A stretch of 47,973 nucleotides of DNA from a virus: positions 1 through 47,973 of the IMG/VR virus record IMGVR_UViG_3300035698_003703. One strand, given 5' to 3'. Positions 8,807 through 17,602 of this stretch are shown one piece after another. Both the position numbers and the translations under genes were made by a program. How positions within the stretch are numbered: the stretch's first letter is position 1; every line of letters begins with the position of its first letter. The notes under the pieces were generated by a model. The model was not told the DNA's origin and searched no databases. It saw only the letters and a list, made by a program, of their open reading frames with translations.

Positions 8807-9751
8807 ATGACCGCACCAGTTGGAGCGTTCACCAGACGTGGTCGAGGCAACACGATGGACATGTTGCGCCAGATCATGGAATCACAGCAGCCGAACATTG
8901 ATCCGAACGTGATTGACACCGGCCAAGGCAGGGCTGACGACACCGGCCGCGCAATAGACCAGACGGCAACGATGCGTGGTATGGGTCCGTCCGGCTTCGA
9001 GCGTGAAATGATGCCGGAAAGTTTGCCTGACGCGCCACAGGGGCAGGACGGCGGCGGCAACTTCGGCAGTCAGTTGAAACAGATCCTCGCTGGTATCGGT
9101 AGGTCGGGTACATTCGACCAGGACGCTGAAGGGTTCCTCGAGTCACTACTTGGCTCCGGTCTCGGTACGTTCGCCGGTATCCAAGATGAGCGTGAAGGTA
9201 GGGCGATGCAGGAGGCTGAACAGCAACAGGGGATGGCCGACCGTAGCATGGAGGCTAGGCGCGGTGCGCGTGATGAGAACCGTGATAACCTCCAGATGTT
9301 GCGTGACATCTTCGGAGTGGACGCTACCGAGGCCAAGGGGATACCTATGCCTGGTGACGTTGACGTGCCGATCGGCGACACGTCCGTCAGGTTCCGTACA
9401 CTGAAGCCCGACCGCGACAGGGACGCAGCCGAGGCTGAGACGACGCGAATGGAACAGCAACAGACGGAAGCGGAAGACACGCGACAGCGCACCTTCTACG
9501 ATCAGTTGAAAGCATCGGGCGATCCGTCAGCACAGGGTGAGTTCATCCCTGGGTTCGACTACGCCGAGGAGTTCAGTCAGTCGGCCAAGGCTGCGAGGAC
9601 AGCCGCTGGAAAGGCAAAGCCAAAGGAAGCGGAGGAAGAGGTAGCACCTCCAACCCTAAAAGAATGGGATCAGTTGGCAGCGGAACAAGGCGCTGAGTGG
9701 ACAAAGGCCAACTTCGGCAACCGTCCCATCGAAGTTCCTCCTGGGGTATGA
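8807..9751 (+). CDS. Second internal virion-type protein
   Basis: 314 residues from ATG 8807, chosen over GTG 8795 because GGAGG (8797-8801) lies five bases before it. The sequence is Gln/Glu/Arg-rich and predicted mostly helical or coiled-coil (QEAEQQQGMADRSMEARRG, EAETTRMEQQQTEAEDT), and it ends with an acidic/Pro segment. The stop abuts the giant gene at 9752. Similar low-complexity helical proteins accompany ejected polyvalent proteins; no enzymatic motif is present. Confidence 0.55.
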   Translation: MTAPVGAFTRRGRGNTMDMLRQIMESQQPNIDPNVIDTGQGRADDTGRAIDQTATMRGMGPSGFEREMMPESLPDAPQGQDGGGNFGSQLKQILAGIGRSGTFDQDAEGFLESLLGSGLGTFAGIQDEREGRAMQEAEQQQGMADRSMEARRGARDENRDNLQMLRDIFGVDATEAKGIPMPGDVDVPIGDTSVRFRTLKPDRDRDAAEAETTRMEQQQTEAEDTRQRTFYDQLKASGDPSAQGEFIPGFDYAEEFSQSAKAARTAAGKAKPKEAEEEVAPPTLKEWDQLAAEQGAEWTKANFGNRPIEVPPGV

Positions 9752-12700
9752 ATGGGCGCGGTACTAAAGCCTGAGACACCGCAGGAGATTCTTGCTCGCC
9801 TGCGTGAGAAGGCCAATCCACAACTGGCGCTTGCGCGGTTGCGTAGCACCGAGACGATCACTGCAGGCGGTGACGAGCCGGTAGAAGGCCGCGACATCAC
9901 GGTTGGTGGAGTTGAGCCAGTCGAGGACCGTCGTCAACCTGCACTCGGGATCCCTACCGCAGTACACCAGGGGACGCTGGCACCACCGAAGGTAACACCG
10001 ATTGAAGAGGCTGGACCCGTACGTCGTGGCGCAGCAAGCGGAGCCGCGTTCATCGAGCAGGCTGCTGGCGCGTTCGCATCTGGCTTTGGTCGAGAAACAC
10101 GTCGTGGCACCGAGAGGGCGCGAGAGGCGCTGCCTGGGTCCGCTATACAACCACGGGATACAGGTGGTCCCGGCAAGGTCTCCGAGTTCCTTGAGCGTAA
10201 AGGAACCGAGATGGTAGAGCAGGGCCGTGCGCGGGAGGAAGTGATTCCCGGCCCGAAGTCGTTATCTGAGATAGTACAGAACCCTAATCTCGGTGATGCG
10301 CTTGACTGGGCAGCGTTCAGTGTGTCGTCCGGTGTCGTGTCGAGCATCCCGAGTCTTGTTGGTGGAGCCACAGGCTTCGCAGCCGCTGGCCCTGCTGGCG
10401 CTTGGCTGGGTGCTGCCGCTCCTGGCTATATCCTGAATCAGCATGAAGTGCGACGTGCGTTGCTGGACGAGGGCGTTAGCGAGGACGATGCGGAGCAACT
10501 GTCTGCGTTCGCGGCTGTTCCGATGGCGGCACTCGATGCGCTGCTTCCGTCCCGGCTTGGCTCGAAACTCGCTGGACCGATACGCGACAGAGCGATGAAG
10601 GCGATAGTAAAAGCCGTCATGGCAGAAGCCGCCCGTGGTGCGCCGATGGAAGGTATCACCGAGACGCTACAGAGTTTCATTGAGCAGGGGACCACGGCGG
10701 CAGTTACCGGGAAACCAATCGATGTTGCGCAGGCTCTCGAAGAAGGGCTCGCTGGACTCCTGACAGGTGGCGTCCTGAGTGGTGTCACTGCGGCGGCTGG
10801 TGGAACCGCCACTGAGGTGCCAGGGTCAACCGTAGAGGATGTCTCAGGCACTCCCGCCCCAGGGGACGAAGCACGTAGACGGCTCGCGGCCATACGTGAC
10901 GAAGAGATGCAGAAGCCCACCTTCGAGCGCAGGGGCGTTCCTAAGCCGCCAGAACTGACCATCGAGCAACGTGCCGAGGCGCTCCCGAAGCGTGCGCCAG
11001 TCGAGGTAACCCCAGAGGAGGCGCTTGCGAATATTAGGCGTGCTCGGGAAGAGGAAGCTGAAGTTGGTGTAGGGCAGGTTGGCAATGACGCATACTCTGA
11101 ACCTTTTGATGTGCGTGGTGGCGTTGATCCTTGGAATGAAACGAACGAGAATCAACTAGAATCTGTACGGAAAATGAGTTCAACTGACCTACTGTCTAAA
11201 CCGATCATTGTTGTTGAAGACATTGGCAACGGTTCGATAATGCTGGACGGTCATCACCGATTGGCGATAGCCAAAGAGAGGGAACTGGGTGAGATACCAG
11301 CATGGGTGGTGCCAAGTGAGGTTTTCGAGAGGATCGTCGCCGACGAGTTCGATGGAGACCTACCTCCGCGTTCGCGTGACATTCTGGAATACATCAACTT
11401 CGACGGTCGTAGTATCGATGAGGTCGCACCAGACACGCCACAGGATAATTTAGCAAGGCAGCAGGGCACCCAACTCCGCCACACCGCAGCGGTCCCCAGC
11501 CCGTTCGAGCGTCCGACTAAGGTTCAGAGATACGAAGAGGCTGGAGTACCAATCGGTGATACGTCGAAACCACAGGGACTCTACACAAACCCCGTTGGGA
11601 TGGAATCGCCCCACGAAGACCTCGGAGGCGAGCGGCACGAGTTAGACGTAAGTCCCGAGGCCAATGTACTGGAAGTGGACGCGACTGACCTCGTAAGGAC
11701 TAACCGTGGCACAGTGGGGCAATCGGCGGGGATAGCGGCACTCCGGAACTTGCTAGGCAACGAAGAGACGTCTGCGTTGCTCGGTATGCATAGGGAAACA
11801 TTGCAACTCGAACTTGAACGCCGCTGGCCCGATGTTGAGTGGGGCAAGTACTACGATGAGCAGGAGATGCTTGAGGGTCACGCTGGCTTGTTGGCGAGGG
11901 AAAAAGGCTACGACGCTATTTGGGCACCGGATCGCACGGCCCCTGAACACAACGAGTATGTGGGTCTAACTCCGGAGGCATTCGCTCCCGCCACCGAACT
12001 CCGTCACACAGTAGGAGTCCCCAGCCCGTTCAAGGGCAAGAAGAAACAGCGCGTCACCCCGCCACGTCCCGGCCAGCCAGCGGCTGAGAGCAAGCCTGCT
12101 ACCCGTAGGCGGCTGACTCTTGCGCGGGATATGATCGAGGAACTCGCGATCCAGATCGAGCCAGGCAATCGGGTTCAACTCGGTGACGAGTTCAAGGCTG
12201 AGATCGGCAAGATAATGAAAGCCACTCAGTTGCCAGCGCGGTTGAAGGGGATCTTCGACGTGTCTGGTAAAATGACAACACACAAGCGAGCCAAGGATCT
12301 CATTGAGAAAACGCTCAATAAGGTGGAGGACGAACTCCATCGCACAGCGGTTGACAATCTGCAAAAGGCATACACCAAGGCGCTGACGGTCGGGTTGCGT
12401 CCTCCGTTCCTCGCTGACGTGAAGGTGGCCGTAGAGGATATCGGGTTTGCGGAGATGAACCAGAAGACGCGAGCGGCGATGTTCGCGACGGCTAGGTACC
12501 TGGCGCAGAATCCCGATAACCCAATCCCGAAGTCAGTGCTTCGCAACATCAGGAAGCTAGACAAAGCGAAGCTCAAGGAAATGTCGGCAGACGATATCTT
12601 CGTAGTCCTCGACGCGGTAGAGACGGCAATTCATATGAGCCGCATCGAGAATAGAGTGCTGGCAGAGGAGCGTAAGGAGACGCTGGATCAGTTGCGTGCC

Positions 12701-15343
12701 AAGGTCTCTGCGGATGCCGAACGTCTGCCGGAACTGAAGCGCAAGGGTGGCACCCGCTCGCTGATAGACCGGATCATGAAACGGGATCTTGAGGGTATGC
12801 CCGTTCGCGGAGCAGTAGGGATATACCTAAAAGAGTGGGCCTCTCGGCCAGAGATTTTAATGGAGCACCTGGGTGAGACGCTGCGACATCTCGGCTGGGA
12901 ACAGGTCACCGTACAGGGACAAAACAAAGAACTGCAATTCGTTAACGACCAGAAGGCCGCGCTGTTCGAGGCGTACAGGAAAGAGGGGTTGACGCTAGGG
13001 CCGAGGGTGAAGCCGTATCAGGGCGGGAAGCAAGGCATTCTCGAATACCGAAAGCAGTCGAAGAAGTTCGAGAAGTGGCGCAAGAAGTCGTTCAGAATCC
13101 CCGCTCGCAAACGGGGCAAGAAGGGACAGTTTGCCGCCATTAGGCGACTAGTGCAGATCAGTCGTGGTGAGGCGATGTCCTTTCTCGGCGCGATCAGAGA
13201 TCCGTACATACTTGAGTTGTTCTATCGCGAGGGTATTACGCTGGACAGGTCCGGCCAATCTTTCCTAGTTGACGACCAGTTCGTAGCCGATGTCAAGAAC
13301 GCGATGGGCGCAAAGGAAAAGAACCTCGTAGACTACGTCGTCGGTGAGTTCAACGGCCCGCTGCCGGGGTTTATGAATCCGGCATGGGTGAAGGTGTACG
13401 GGAAAGAGGTCGCCACCCGAGACAATTACTGGCCCGCGTCAATTGACAGGACTCGCGCTCAGACATCCAAAGACCCCATTGAGCAGATGGCGCTGGAGAA
13501 ACAATCGAGCTTGGAAGGATGGGGCCATCTGAAGGGGCGCACGGGTGCTGCCGCGCCGATGCGGATTGGAGACATACTCGATACGTACCTGAATCACCTT
13601 TCGTGGGCTGCGCGAATTGGTGCGTATCTCGCACCAGCTAGGGACTTCCTTTCCGTCATGGGCGATCCAGATGTAAAAGAATCGATTCTGTCGCGGGTGG
13701 GTAAGTTCGGCTACAACCGTATCGTAGACTCGGTCAAGAAGCAGACGACGCCACCAATAGAGACCAGTGCGCCGGGGCGAGTGCTGCGGAAGTTCTTGCG
13801 ATCGTTTGGTGGCTCGGTGTTGGGTCTCAGGATAATGACGCTATTCGTCAATCCATCGGGGCTGTCAATCTCCGCGTCGTACCAAAAGAACGGGGGAGTG
13901 CATCTACTCAAGTCCCTCAAAGAGCCGTTCACGCCCAAGACTGCAAACCGCATCATCCGACTGGCTCAGAAACACTCTCCGTACTGGACTGCGCGGTATA
14001 GCAACTTCATCTTCGAGACCACGTCGGGCCTGGTGTTGGAACGAAGTAGGTCGTATGGCCCTCCCGGTGTGACGGAGTTGGGATTAGAGCCGCTACAGCG
14101 GTCTGATATGTTCGGTGCGATCATCCGGTGGAAGATGGCCGAACTCCATATCAACGAGACGACCAAACTCAAGCAAGGCACCCAGGAGTACTACCACGAA
14201 GTTGCGCTTGAGTGGGAGCGGTTGATGTATCGCGGTGAGAACACTGGGCACGGTGGCGACATGACAGGCGCGATTGCGTTCGGTAAAGATCACGTTTGGT
14301 TCGCGCCGTTTGTGACGTTCACGTCTTCGGTGTCGAAGATATTCACCGCAGGCGTTCGGGGTCAGTTGCAGGTTGCGCGTGGACAGATGGAGTCTGCGCG
14401 TGGAGATAAGAAGGCAGCGAGCGCCTCACGGAAGGCAGCGGCTACATCCCTGGCTGCGGTACTGGTGGCTCAGTTCTACGTCTCTGTCGCCCGCGAGACG
14501 AGAAGGTCGTTGTTGGGTGACGACGACGACGAGCCAATGGTCACGCGGGTGCCCAAACGAATGGTGAAGGACTATCTCGGCTTCATCCCGATATTCGGGA
14601 AGCTGCTCGGCCCACTATGGAACAAGGCTATGGGTGGAAGTGGTTACGTCTACCCAATGAGTGCAGCCGAGGGAGAGTTGCTAAACTGGGGGCAAACTGC
14701 GGTCGAGCTTATCGATGGCACCCAGAAGCTAATAGAGGGTGAGTTGGATTCGAGCGGTGAGAACGCCGGATGGAAGAAGCTAGAGAAGGGCTTCGAGGGT
14801 ACGTTCGAGGCAATCGCTCATATGCGTGGCATCCCATACGGGTGGCAGGACATCCCTCGCATAGTCAAACGCCTCTTCCCCAATGACCCCGACTTCGAGG
14901 CATTGATGCGGGACGAGGGCAAGTCGGTTCCGATCACGCAGGAGAACCTGCGCATACTTAGGGCGATTGCGGAGGACAACGACGAGGAGTTCCGCAAGTA
15001 CGTCGAGAGGCTGTCAGCGAAACGCGAGCGCCCCACCGAGTCCGATGTGGTGGCTATCGTCAACCGAGAATTTGGTAAGTTTACGAAGTATGAGCCGGGG
15101 GAAGACGCACGCAAGGCGAAGGAAGCTGAACTCGCCGCGATACCCCTGACGCCTCGTAAACGGTTCCAGGGGTTGCGATGGAGGCTTGGCCTGGACGGAT
15201 TGTCTCAGGACCGGGAGCAGAGATCTGAGTTCCTTGAGTACGTGGACCTAAAGCTAGCCGAACGTGCTGAGTTGCGTGAGGCCGCTGAAGACATGGTGAT
15301 GCGCAACAGAGACATCATCAGGTCAACACCGAGGAAACGATGA
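9752..15343 (+). CDS. Giant polyvalent ejection protein (1863 aa) with ParB-like and ART-like domains
   Basis: The largest gene. Residues about 180-360 contain hydrophobic Gly/Ala-rich segments (VVSSIPSLVGGATGFAAAG) and a GITETLQSFIEQGTT element typical of phage polyvalent proteins. Residues about 480-520 match the ParB/sulfiredoxin-like fold (IMLDGHHRLAIAKEREL). Residues about 585-745 resemble an ADP-ribosyltransferase-type domain (VSPEANVLEVDATDL, then GYDAIWAPD and EYVGLTPEAF). This last domain lies between two LRHT-x-x-VPSPF linkers. The remainder is helical, with a HVWFAPFVTFTSSVSKIF segment and an FIPIFGKLLGPL segment near the end. I infer packaging in the head and delivery into the host with the DNA. 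No transglycosylase domain was seen. Domain calls need profile searches. Confidence 0.65.
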   Translation: MGAVLKPETPQEILARLREKANPQLALARLRSTETITAGGDEPVEGRDITVGGVEPVEDRRQPALGIPTAVHQGTLAPPKVTPIEEAGPVRRGAASGAAFIEQAAGAFASGFGRETRRGTERAREALPGSAIQPRDTGGPGKVSEFLERKGTEMVEQGRAREEVIPGPKSLSEIVQNPNLGDALDWAAFSVSSGVVSSIPSLVGGATGFAAAGPAGAWLGAAAPGYILNQHEVRRALLDEGVSEDDAEQLSAFAAVPMAALDALLPSRLGSKLAGPIRDRAMKAIVKAVMAEAARGAPMEGITETLQSFIEQGTTAAVTGKPIDVAQALEEGLAGLLTGGVLSGVTAAAGGTATEVPGSTVEDVSGTPAPGDEARRRLAAIRDEEMQKPTFERRGVPKPPELTIEQRAEALPKRAPVEVTPEEALANIRRAREEEAEVGVGQVGNDAYSEPFDVRGGVDPWNETNENQLESVRKMSSTDLLSKPIIVVEDIGNGSIMLDGHHRLAIAKERELGEIPAWVVPSEVFERIVADEFDGDLPPRSRDILEYINFDGRSIDEVAPDTPQDNLARQQGTQLRHTAAVPSPFERPTKVQRYEEAGVPIGDTSKPQGLYTNPVGMESPHEDLGGERHELDVSPEANVLEVDATDLVRTNRGTVGQSAGIAALRNLLGNEETSALLGMHRETLQLELERRWPDVEWGKYYDEQEMLEGHAGLLAREKGYDAIWAPDRTAPEHNEYVGLTPEAFAPATELRHTVGVPSPFKGKKKQRVTPPRPGQPAAESKPATRRRLTLARDMIEELAIQIEPGNRVQLGDEFKAEIGKIMKATQLPARLKGIFDVSGKMTTHKRAKDLIEKTLNKVEDELHRTAVDNLQKAYTKALTVGLRPPFLADVKVAVEDIGFAEMNQKTRAAMFATARYLAQNPDNPIPKSVLRNIRKLDKAKLKEMSADDIFVVLDAVETAIHMSRIENRVLAEERKETLDQLRAKVSADAERLPELKRKGGTRSLIDRIMKRDLEGMPVRGAVGIYLKEWASRPEILMEHLGETLRHLGWEQVTVQGQNKELQFVNDQKAALFEAYRKEGLTLGPRVKPYQGGKQGILEYRKQSKKFEKWRKKSFRIPARKRGKKGQFAAIRRLVQISRGEAMSFLGAIRDPYILELFYREGITLDRSGQSFLVDDQFVADVKNAMGAKEKNLVDYVVGEFNGPLPGFMNPAWVKVYGKEVATRDNYWPASIDRTRAQTSKDPIEQMALEKQSSLEGWGHLKGRTGAAAPMRIGDILDTYLNHLSWAARIGAYLAPARDFLSVMGDPDVKESILSRVGKFGYNRIVDSVKKQTTPPIETSAPGRVLRKFLRSFGGSVLGLRIMTLFVNPSGLSISASYQKNGGVHLLKSLKEPFTPKTANRIIRLAQKHSPYWTARYSNFIFETTSGLVLERSRSYGPPGVTELGLEPLQRSDMFGAIIRWKMAELHINETTKLKQGTQEYYHEVALEWERLMYRGENTGHGGDMTGAIAFGKDHVWFAPFVTFTSSVSKIFTAGVRGQLQVARGQMESARGDKKAASASRKAAATSLAAVLVAQFYVSVARETRRSLLGDDDDEPMVTRVPKRMVKDYLGFIPIFGKLLGPLWNKAMGGSGYVYPMSAAEGELLNWGQTAVELIDGTQKLIEGELDSSGENAGWKKLEKGFEGTFEAIAHMRGIPYGWQDIPRIVKRLFPNDPDFEALMRDEGKSVPITQENLRILRAIAEDNDEEFRKYVERLSAKRERPTESDVVAIVNREFGKFTKYEPGEDARKAKEAELAAIPLTPRKRFQGLRWRLGLDGLSQDREQRSEFLEYVDLKLAERAELREAAEDMVMRNRDIIRSTPRKR
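11472..11506 (+). repeat. Direct repeat flanking ART-like cassette (copy 1)
   Basis: 35 bp encoding part of an LRHTAAVPSPF linker. It matches 11997-12031 at 30 of 35 positions by direct alignment. The two copies bracket a 525-bp period inside the giant gene. Confidence 0.75.
11997..12031 (+). repeat. Direct repeat flanking ART-like cassette (copy 2)
   Basis: 35 bp encoding LRHTVGVPSPF. It is the partner of 11472-11506, in the same reading frame, so gain or loss of the segment between them would preserve the frame. Confidence 0.75.
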
Positions 15344-15747
15344 TGTCAGTGCTACAGACGGCGGCAGCGGCAGCCGAGACGGTCGTTAGGTATCACGCAA
15401 TCGAGGGCGCTTCTGCCGTTACGCTACTGACTGCGGCGTTGCATATGGTGCGGCGTTTCCACAAGGGCGAGGTGGTAATGACCGAGAAATTCGGCGAGGT
15501 GCGCGGTGACGTGAAAACATTGACTGAGACGGTTGATAATCATATCGAACACTCGCCGACCCTCGCGTATTGTGCCCAGCAGACGGCGCTACTTGAGAGG
15601 GTTGTGCAGGCTGGTGGTGAAAAGATCAGAGATGAGACTCTGGCTATCAGCCTTTCCCGTGATGGGGAAGTCATAGAACTAGAAAAACGGATACGTGTCG
15701 CTGAAGACTGGCAGTTGCGGCACAACGAAACGGAGTCTAACGCATGA
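15340..15747 (+). CDS. Small protein with weak N-terminal hydrophobic segment and coiled coil
   Basis: 135 residues. The N-terminus is Ala-rich with a short hydrophobic stretch (GASAVTLLTAALHMV) followed by basic residues. The rest is helical and charged (EKFGEVRGDVKTLTETVDN), ending LRHNETESNA. Such a TM-plus-coil layout is seen in spanin- or holin-associated proteins, and the gene begins the probable lysis cluster, but the assignment is tentative. The start overlaps the giant gene (ATGATG) and the stop overlaps ATG 15744. Confidence 0.5.
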   Translation: MMSVLQTAAAAAETVVRYHAIEGASAVTLLTAALHMVRRFHKGEVVMTEKFGEVRGDVKTLTETVDNHIEHSPTLAYCAQQTALLERVVQAGGEKIRDETLAISLSRDGEVIELEKRIRVAEDWQLRHNETESNA

Positions 15748-15866
15748 CAGTGCTGACCCCTTGGTCTCGCAACGGGTCGTGATTTCTGTTACGTTTCTGG
15801 AATGCGCTTCTTGCGCTGCTCGCCATAGGATGTCAGGAAGACCCCGGTACACCGGAGGAAATACCT
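15744..15866 (+). other. In-frame upstream extension with internal UGA and lipobox
   Basis: ATG 15744 overlaps the previous stop (ATGA), the coupling used throughout this phage. It opens 12 codons, then TGA at 15780-15782. In the same frame the sequence continues without stop into the DUF5675-type gene and encodes a lipoprotein-like signal: a hydrophobic run LLALLAIG followed by Cys (TGT at 15831). Either the start is elsewhere (CTG 15786 is the only near candidate), or a Trp codon has become TGA, or there is readthrough or sequencing error. TGA is a normal stop elsewhere in this genome. Confidence 0.55.
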
Positions 15867-16295
15867 GTGGAAGTAACCCTTGAGCGGTGGGCCGACAGTC
15901 CGCACGGAATGTTCGGCACCTTGCGTGTCGGAGACTTGGAACTCACAACGGTCGAACGACCATGGGCCGACAACCAGCCAAGCGTCTCAGCTATCCCAGC
16001 GGGCAAGTACCGCCTAACCCTCGGACGCTACAACCGTGGTGGATATCCCGCCTACGAACTCCATGGCGTACCCGGCCGCAGTTTGATTAAGATTCACGTG
16101 GCGAACACGATGGATCAACTGCTTGGCTGTATCGGCGTCGGCGATAGTCTCGGGATGTTCAGCCCGAAAGACGGGATGCAAGTGCGCTGGGCTGTGACCG
16201 ACAGCAAGAAGGCGCTCGATCGGTTCATGGAGAAGATGAACGGGGCGGCTGAAAGCACAATCACGATATTCAACAAGGACTCGCTGAGTTCGTGA
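15867..16295 (+). CDS. DUF5675-type protein, probable lysis-cluster member
   Basis: 142 residues from GTG 15867. Family-like features in order are: LERWADSPHGMFGTLRVGD, an ERPWADNQPSVSAIPAGKY element, a VPGRSLIKIHVAN segment, then a GCIGVGDSLG motif. This pattern fits the DUF5675 family, whose phage members often lie in lysis regions; its reaction is not established to my knowledge. No classical endolysin was found nearby, so it is a candidate wall-active protein. An upstream in-frame lipobox (15831) suggests the mature form might be a lipoprotein if the UGA at 15780 is bypassed. Confidence 0.65.
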   Translation: MEVTLERWADSPHGMFGTLRVGDLELTTVERPWADNQPSVSAIPAGKYRLTLGRYNRGGYPAYELHGVPGRSLIKIHVANTMDQLLGCIGVGDSLGMFSPKDGMQVRWAVTDSKKALDRFMEKMNGAAESTITIFNKDSLSS

Positions 16296-16467
16296 AATAA
16301 AGTGTTCTATCCGTGGCTACGTAAGTGGTTGTGTGCTCTGATGTTACACTATAGAGCGTACGTGATTCCGTTCAATTATAAGCGGGATTATAAGGGGATG
16401 ACTCACATTGTTAGTGTGCCTATTTCTTGACCTGACGGTAGGTAGAAAAATAGGCACAGGAGGTCCA
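16296..16467 (+). promoter_or_regulatory. AT-rich leader with promoter-like boxes and SD-adjacent hairpin
   Basis: 172 bp without a gene inside the late region. It holds TATAGA (16350) and two ATTATAAG copies (near 16375 and 16387), suggesting a promoter, though no good -35 is paired with them. A perfect 11-bp inverted repeat, TGTGCCTATTT (16415-16425) and AAATAGGCACA (16448-16458), ends on the first base of the AGGAGG Shine-Dalgarno (16458-16463). Folding of the RNA would place the ribosome site at the base of a stem-loop. Confidence 0.5.
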
Positions 16468-17385
16468 ATGAAAACGCACAGATGGCTGAGTGTCACGTTG
16501 GTGCTGGTGGCCGGACTCACGCAAGTGCAATGCAGTCCGACGCCGGTATACGCATCGAGCGTGAGCGTCAAGGTGGTCCAGTCGTATGACTCTCTGGGGT
16601 TCGTTGTGGACTGGCAAGCGCCCGTGGTGGGCAACTCGAGGCAGTATCCTACGGCTGGCTACAATGTCAGGGTGATCGAAGTTCTTGGTGACACACTGGC
16701 GGCTACGTACACGACAGCGACGGTGGATACGCTGTGGGCGCAGATGCCTCCGCTGGGCGAGACGCTTGATTACTATGCCGCTGTGCAGACAGTCGATACA
16801 CAGGGTCAGGAGTCCGAGACGTGGGCGCTGTCGGATACGGAAACGTGGATCACAACTTCACTAGCTCCAAATCCTCCAAGCGGCGTGAACGTGGACACAG
16901 TCGTTGGCTCCCTGATTATCGACTCGGTTGTAACAATTACGCATGCTGATGCGAGGACAAAATCTGACTTGAGAGATTATATACTCGGGTTCGACTCACT
17001 ACCTGATTGGGCACCAGTAGATTTCATGTCGGACACGTTGGGATATTGGTTCGATGCATTTAGCGACACGCTCCGGTTCGGCTTTGTTCTGTACAGTGGA
17101 GTCGCGCCGGTTGAGTGTTGCTGCCAGATGATCACAGATCCGATAGGGACTCACCCGTGTGACGCCATTGCTCTGGTTAGCGTACAGGGGCAGGTGCCGG
17201 GGAGTGACCGCATCGAGTATCGACGTGCGGCCGACTTCACAGCGAACGTTGATCCCTCGGTGAGCTTCGGAGCCAATATGCCAGCCAAAGGTGTCATGCT
17301 GTTGCCGGAATACCAGCTACAGAACCGGCGCACCTACGCCTTTCTGCACCGCTCCGACCACCTACTGCCATTACTCGGTGGTTGA
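16468..17385 (+). CDS. Secreted protein with fibronectin III-like domain
   Basis: 305 residues from ATG 16468, chosen over the upstream start at 16408 because AGGAGG lies just before it and a clear signal peptide follows (MKTHRWLSVTLVLVAG). A Cys follows at about residue 22 (VQCS), but the residue before it is Gln, so a lipobox is poor. Residues about 30-125 read as an FN3 fold (VVDWQAPV, AGYNVRVIE, YYAAVQTVDTQGQES). The C-terminal half has a Cys cluster (ECCCQM). A phage-encoded exported adhesin or envelope modifier is plausible; the middle is AT-richer than its flanks. Confidence 0.6.
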   Translation: MKTHRWLSVTLVLVAGLTQVQCSPTPVYASSVSVKVVQSYDSLGFVVDWQAPVVGNSRQYPTAGYNVRVIEVLGDTLAATYTTATVDTLWAQMPPLGETLDYYAAVQTVDTQGQESETWALSDTETWITTSLAPNPPSGVNVDTVVGSLIIDSVVTITHADARTKSDLRDYILGFDSLPDWAPVDFMSDTLGYWFDAFSDTLRFGFVLYSGVAPVECCCQMITDPIGTHPCDAIALVSVQGQVPGSDRIEYRRAADFTANVDPSVSFGANMPAKGVMLLPEYQLQNRRTYAFLHRSDHLLPLLGG

Positions 17386-17386
17386 A

Positions 17387-17581
17387 ATGGCATCGCGTAA
17401 GAGTATGCTATCCAACGACGAGATTCGTGCGCGCCGCGCTGCTGGCGAAACGTATGTGGCTATCGCTAAGGTGGCCGGTCTCGGGAAGCAGCGAGTGCGT
17501 AACATTTGTAGCAAGACAGAGGACAAGCCGCAGCGTGGTCCGGTCGTCGCGTGTGTGAGGCGAAGCCCAAATACCTTCTAA
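17387..17581 (+). CDS. Small helix-turn-helix protein
   Basis: 64 residues from ATG 17387, one base after the preceding stop. Residues about 10-45 form a resolvase/Hin-like HTH (NDEIRARRAAGETYVAIAKV, then GKQRVRNIC). The rest is short and basic. It could be a DNA-binding regulator or packaging accessory; its location at the end of the late operon next to membrane-type genes is unusual for a regulator. A longer in-frame start (17291) exists but would overlap the secreted-protein gene. Confidence 0.55.
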   Translation: MASRKSMLSNDEIRARRAAGETYVAIAKVAGLGKQRVRNICSKTEDKPQRGPVVACVRRSPNTF

Positions 17582-17602
17582 CCAGTAAAAGGAGAAAATC
17601 TG

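Noticed and set aside
9764-10371. Minus-strand open frames inside the giant gene
   Set aside because: They are complementary shadows of a long high-confidence gene, with no ribosome site and low-complexity products.
16340-16365. CACTATAG sequence resembling the core of a T7 promoter
   Set aside because: Only the eight-base core matches; the upstream half differs at most positions and no single-subunit phage RNA polymerase gene was seen.
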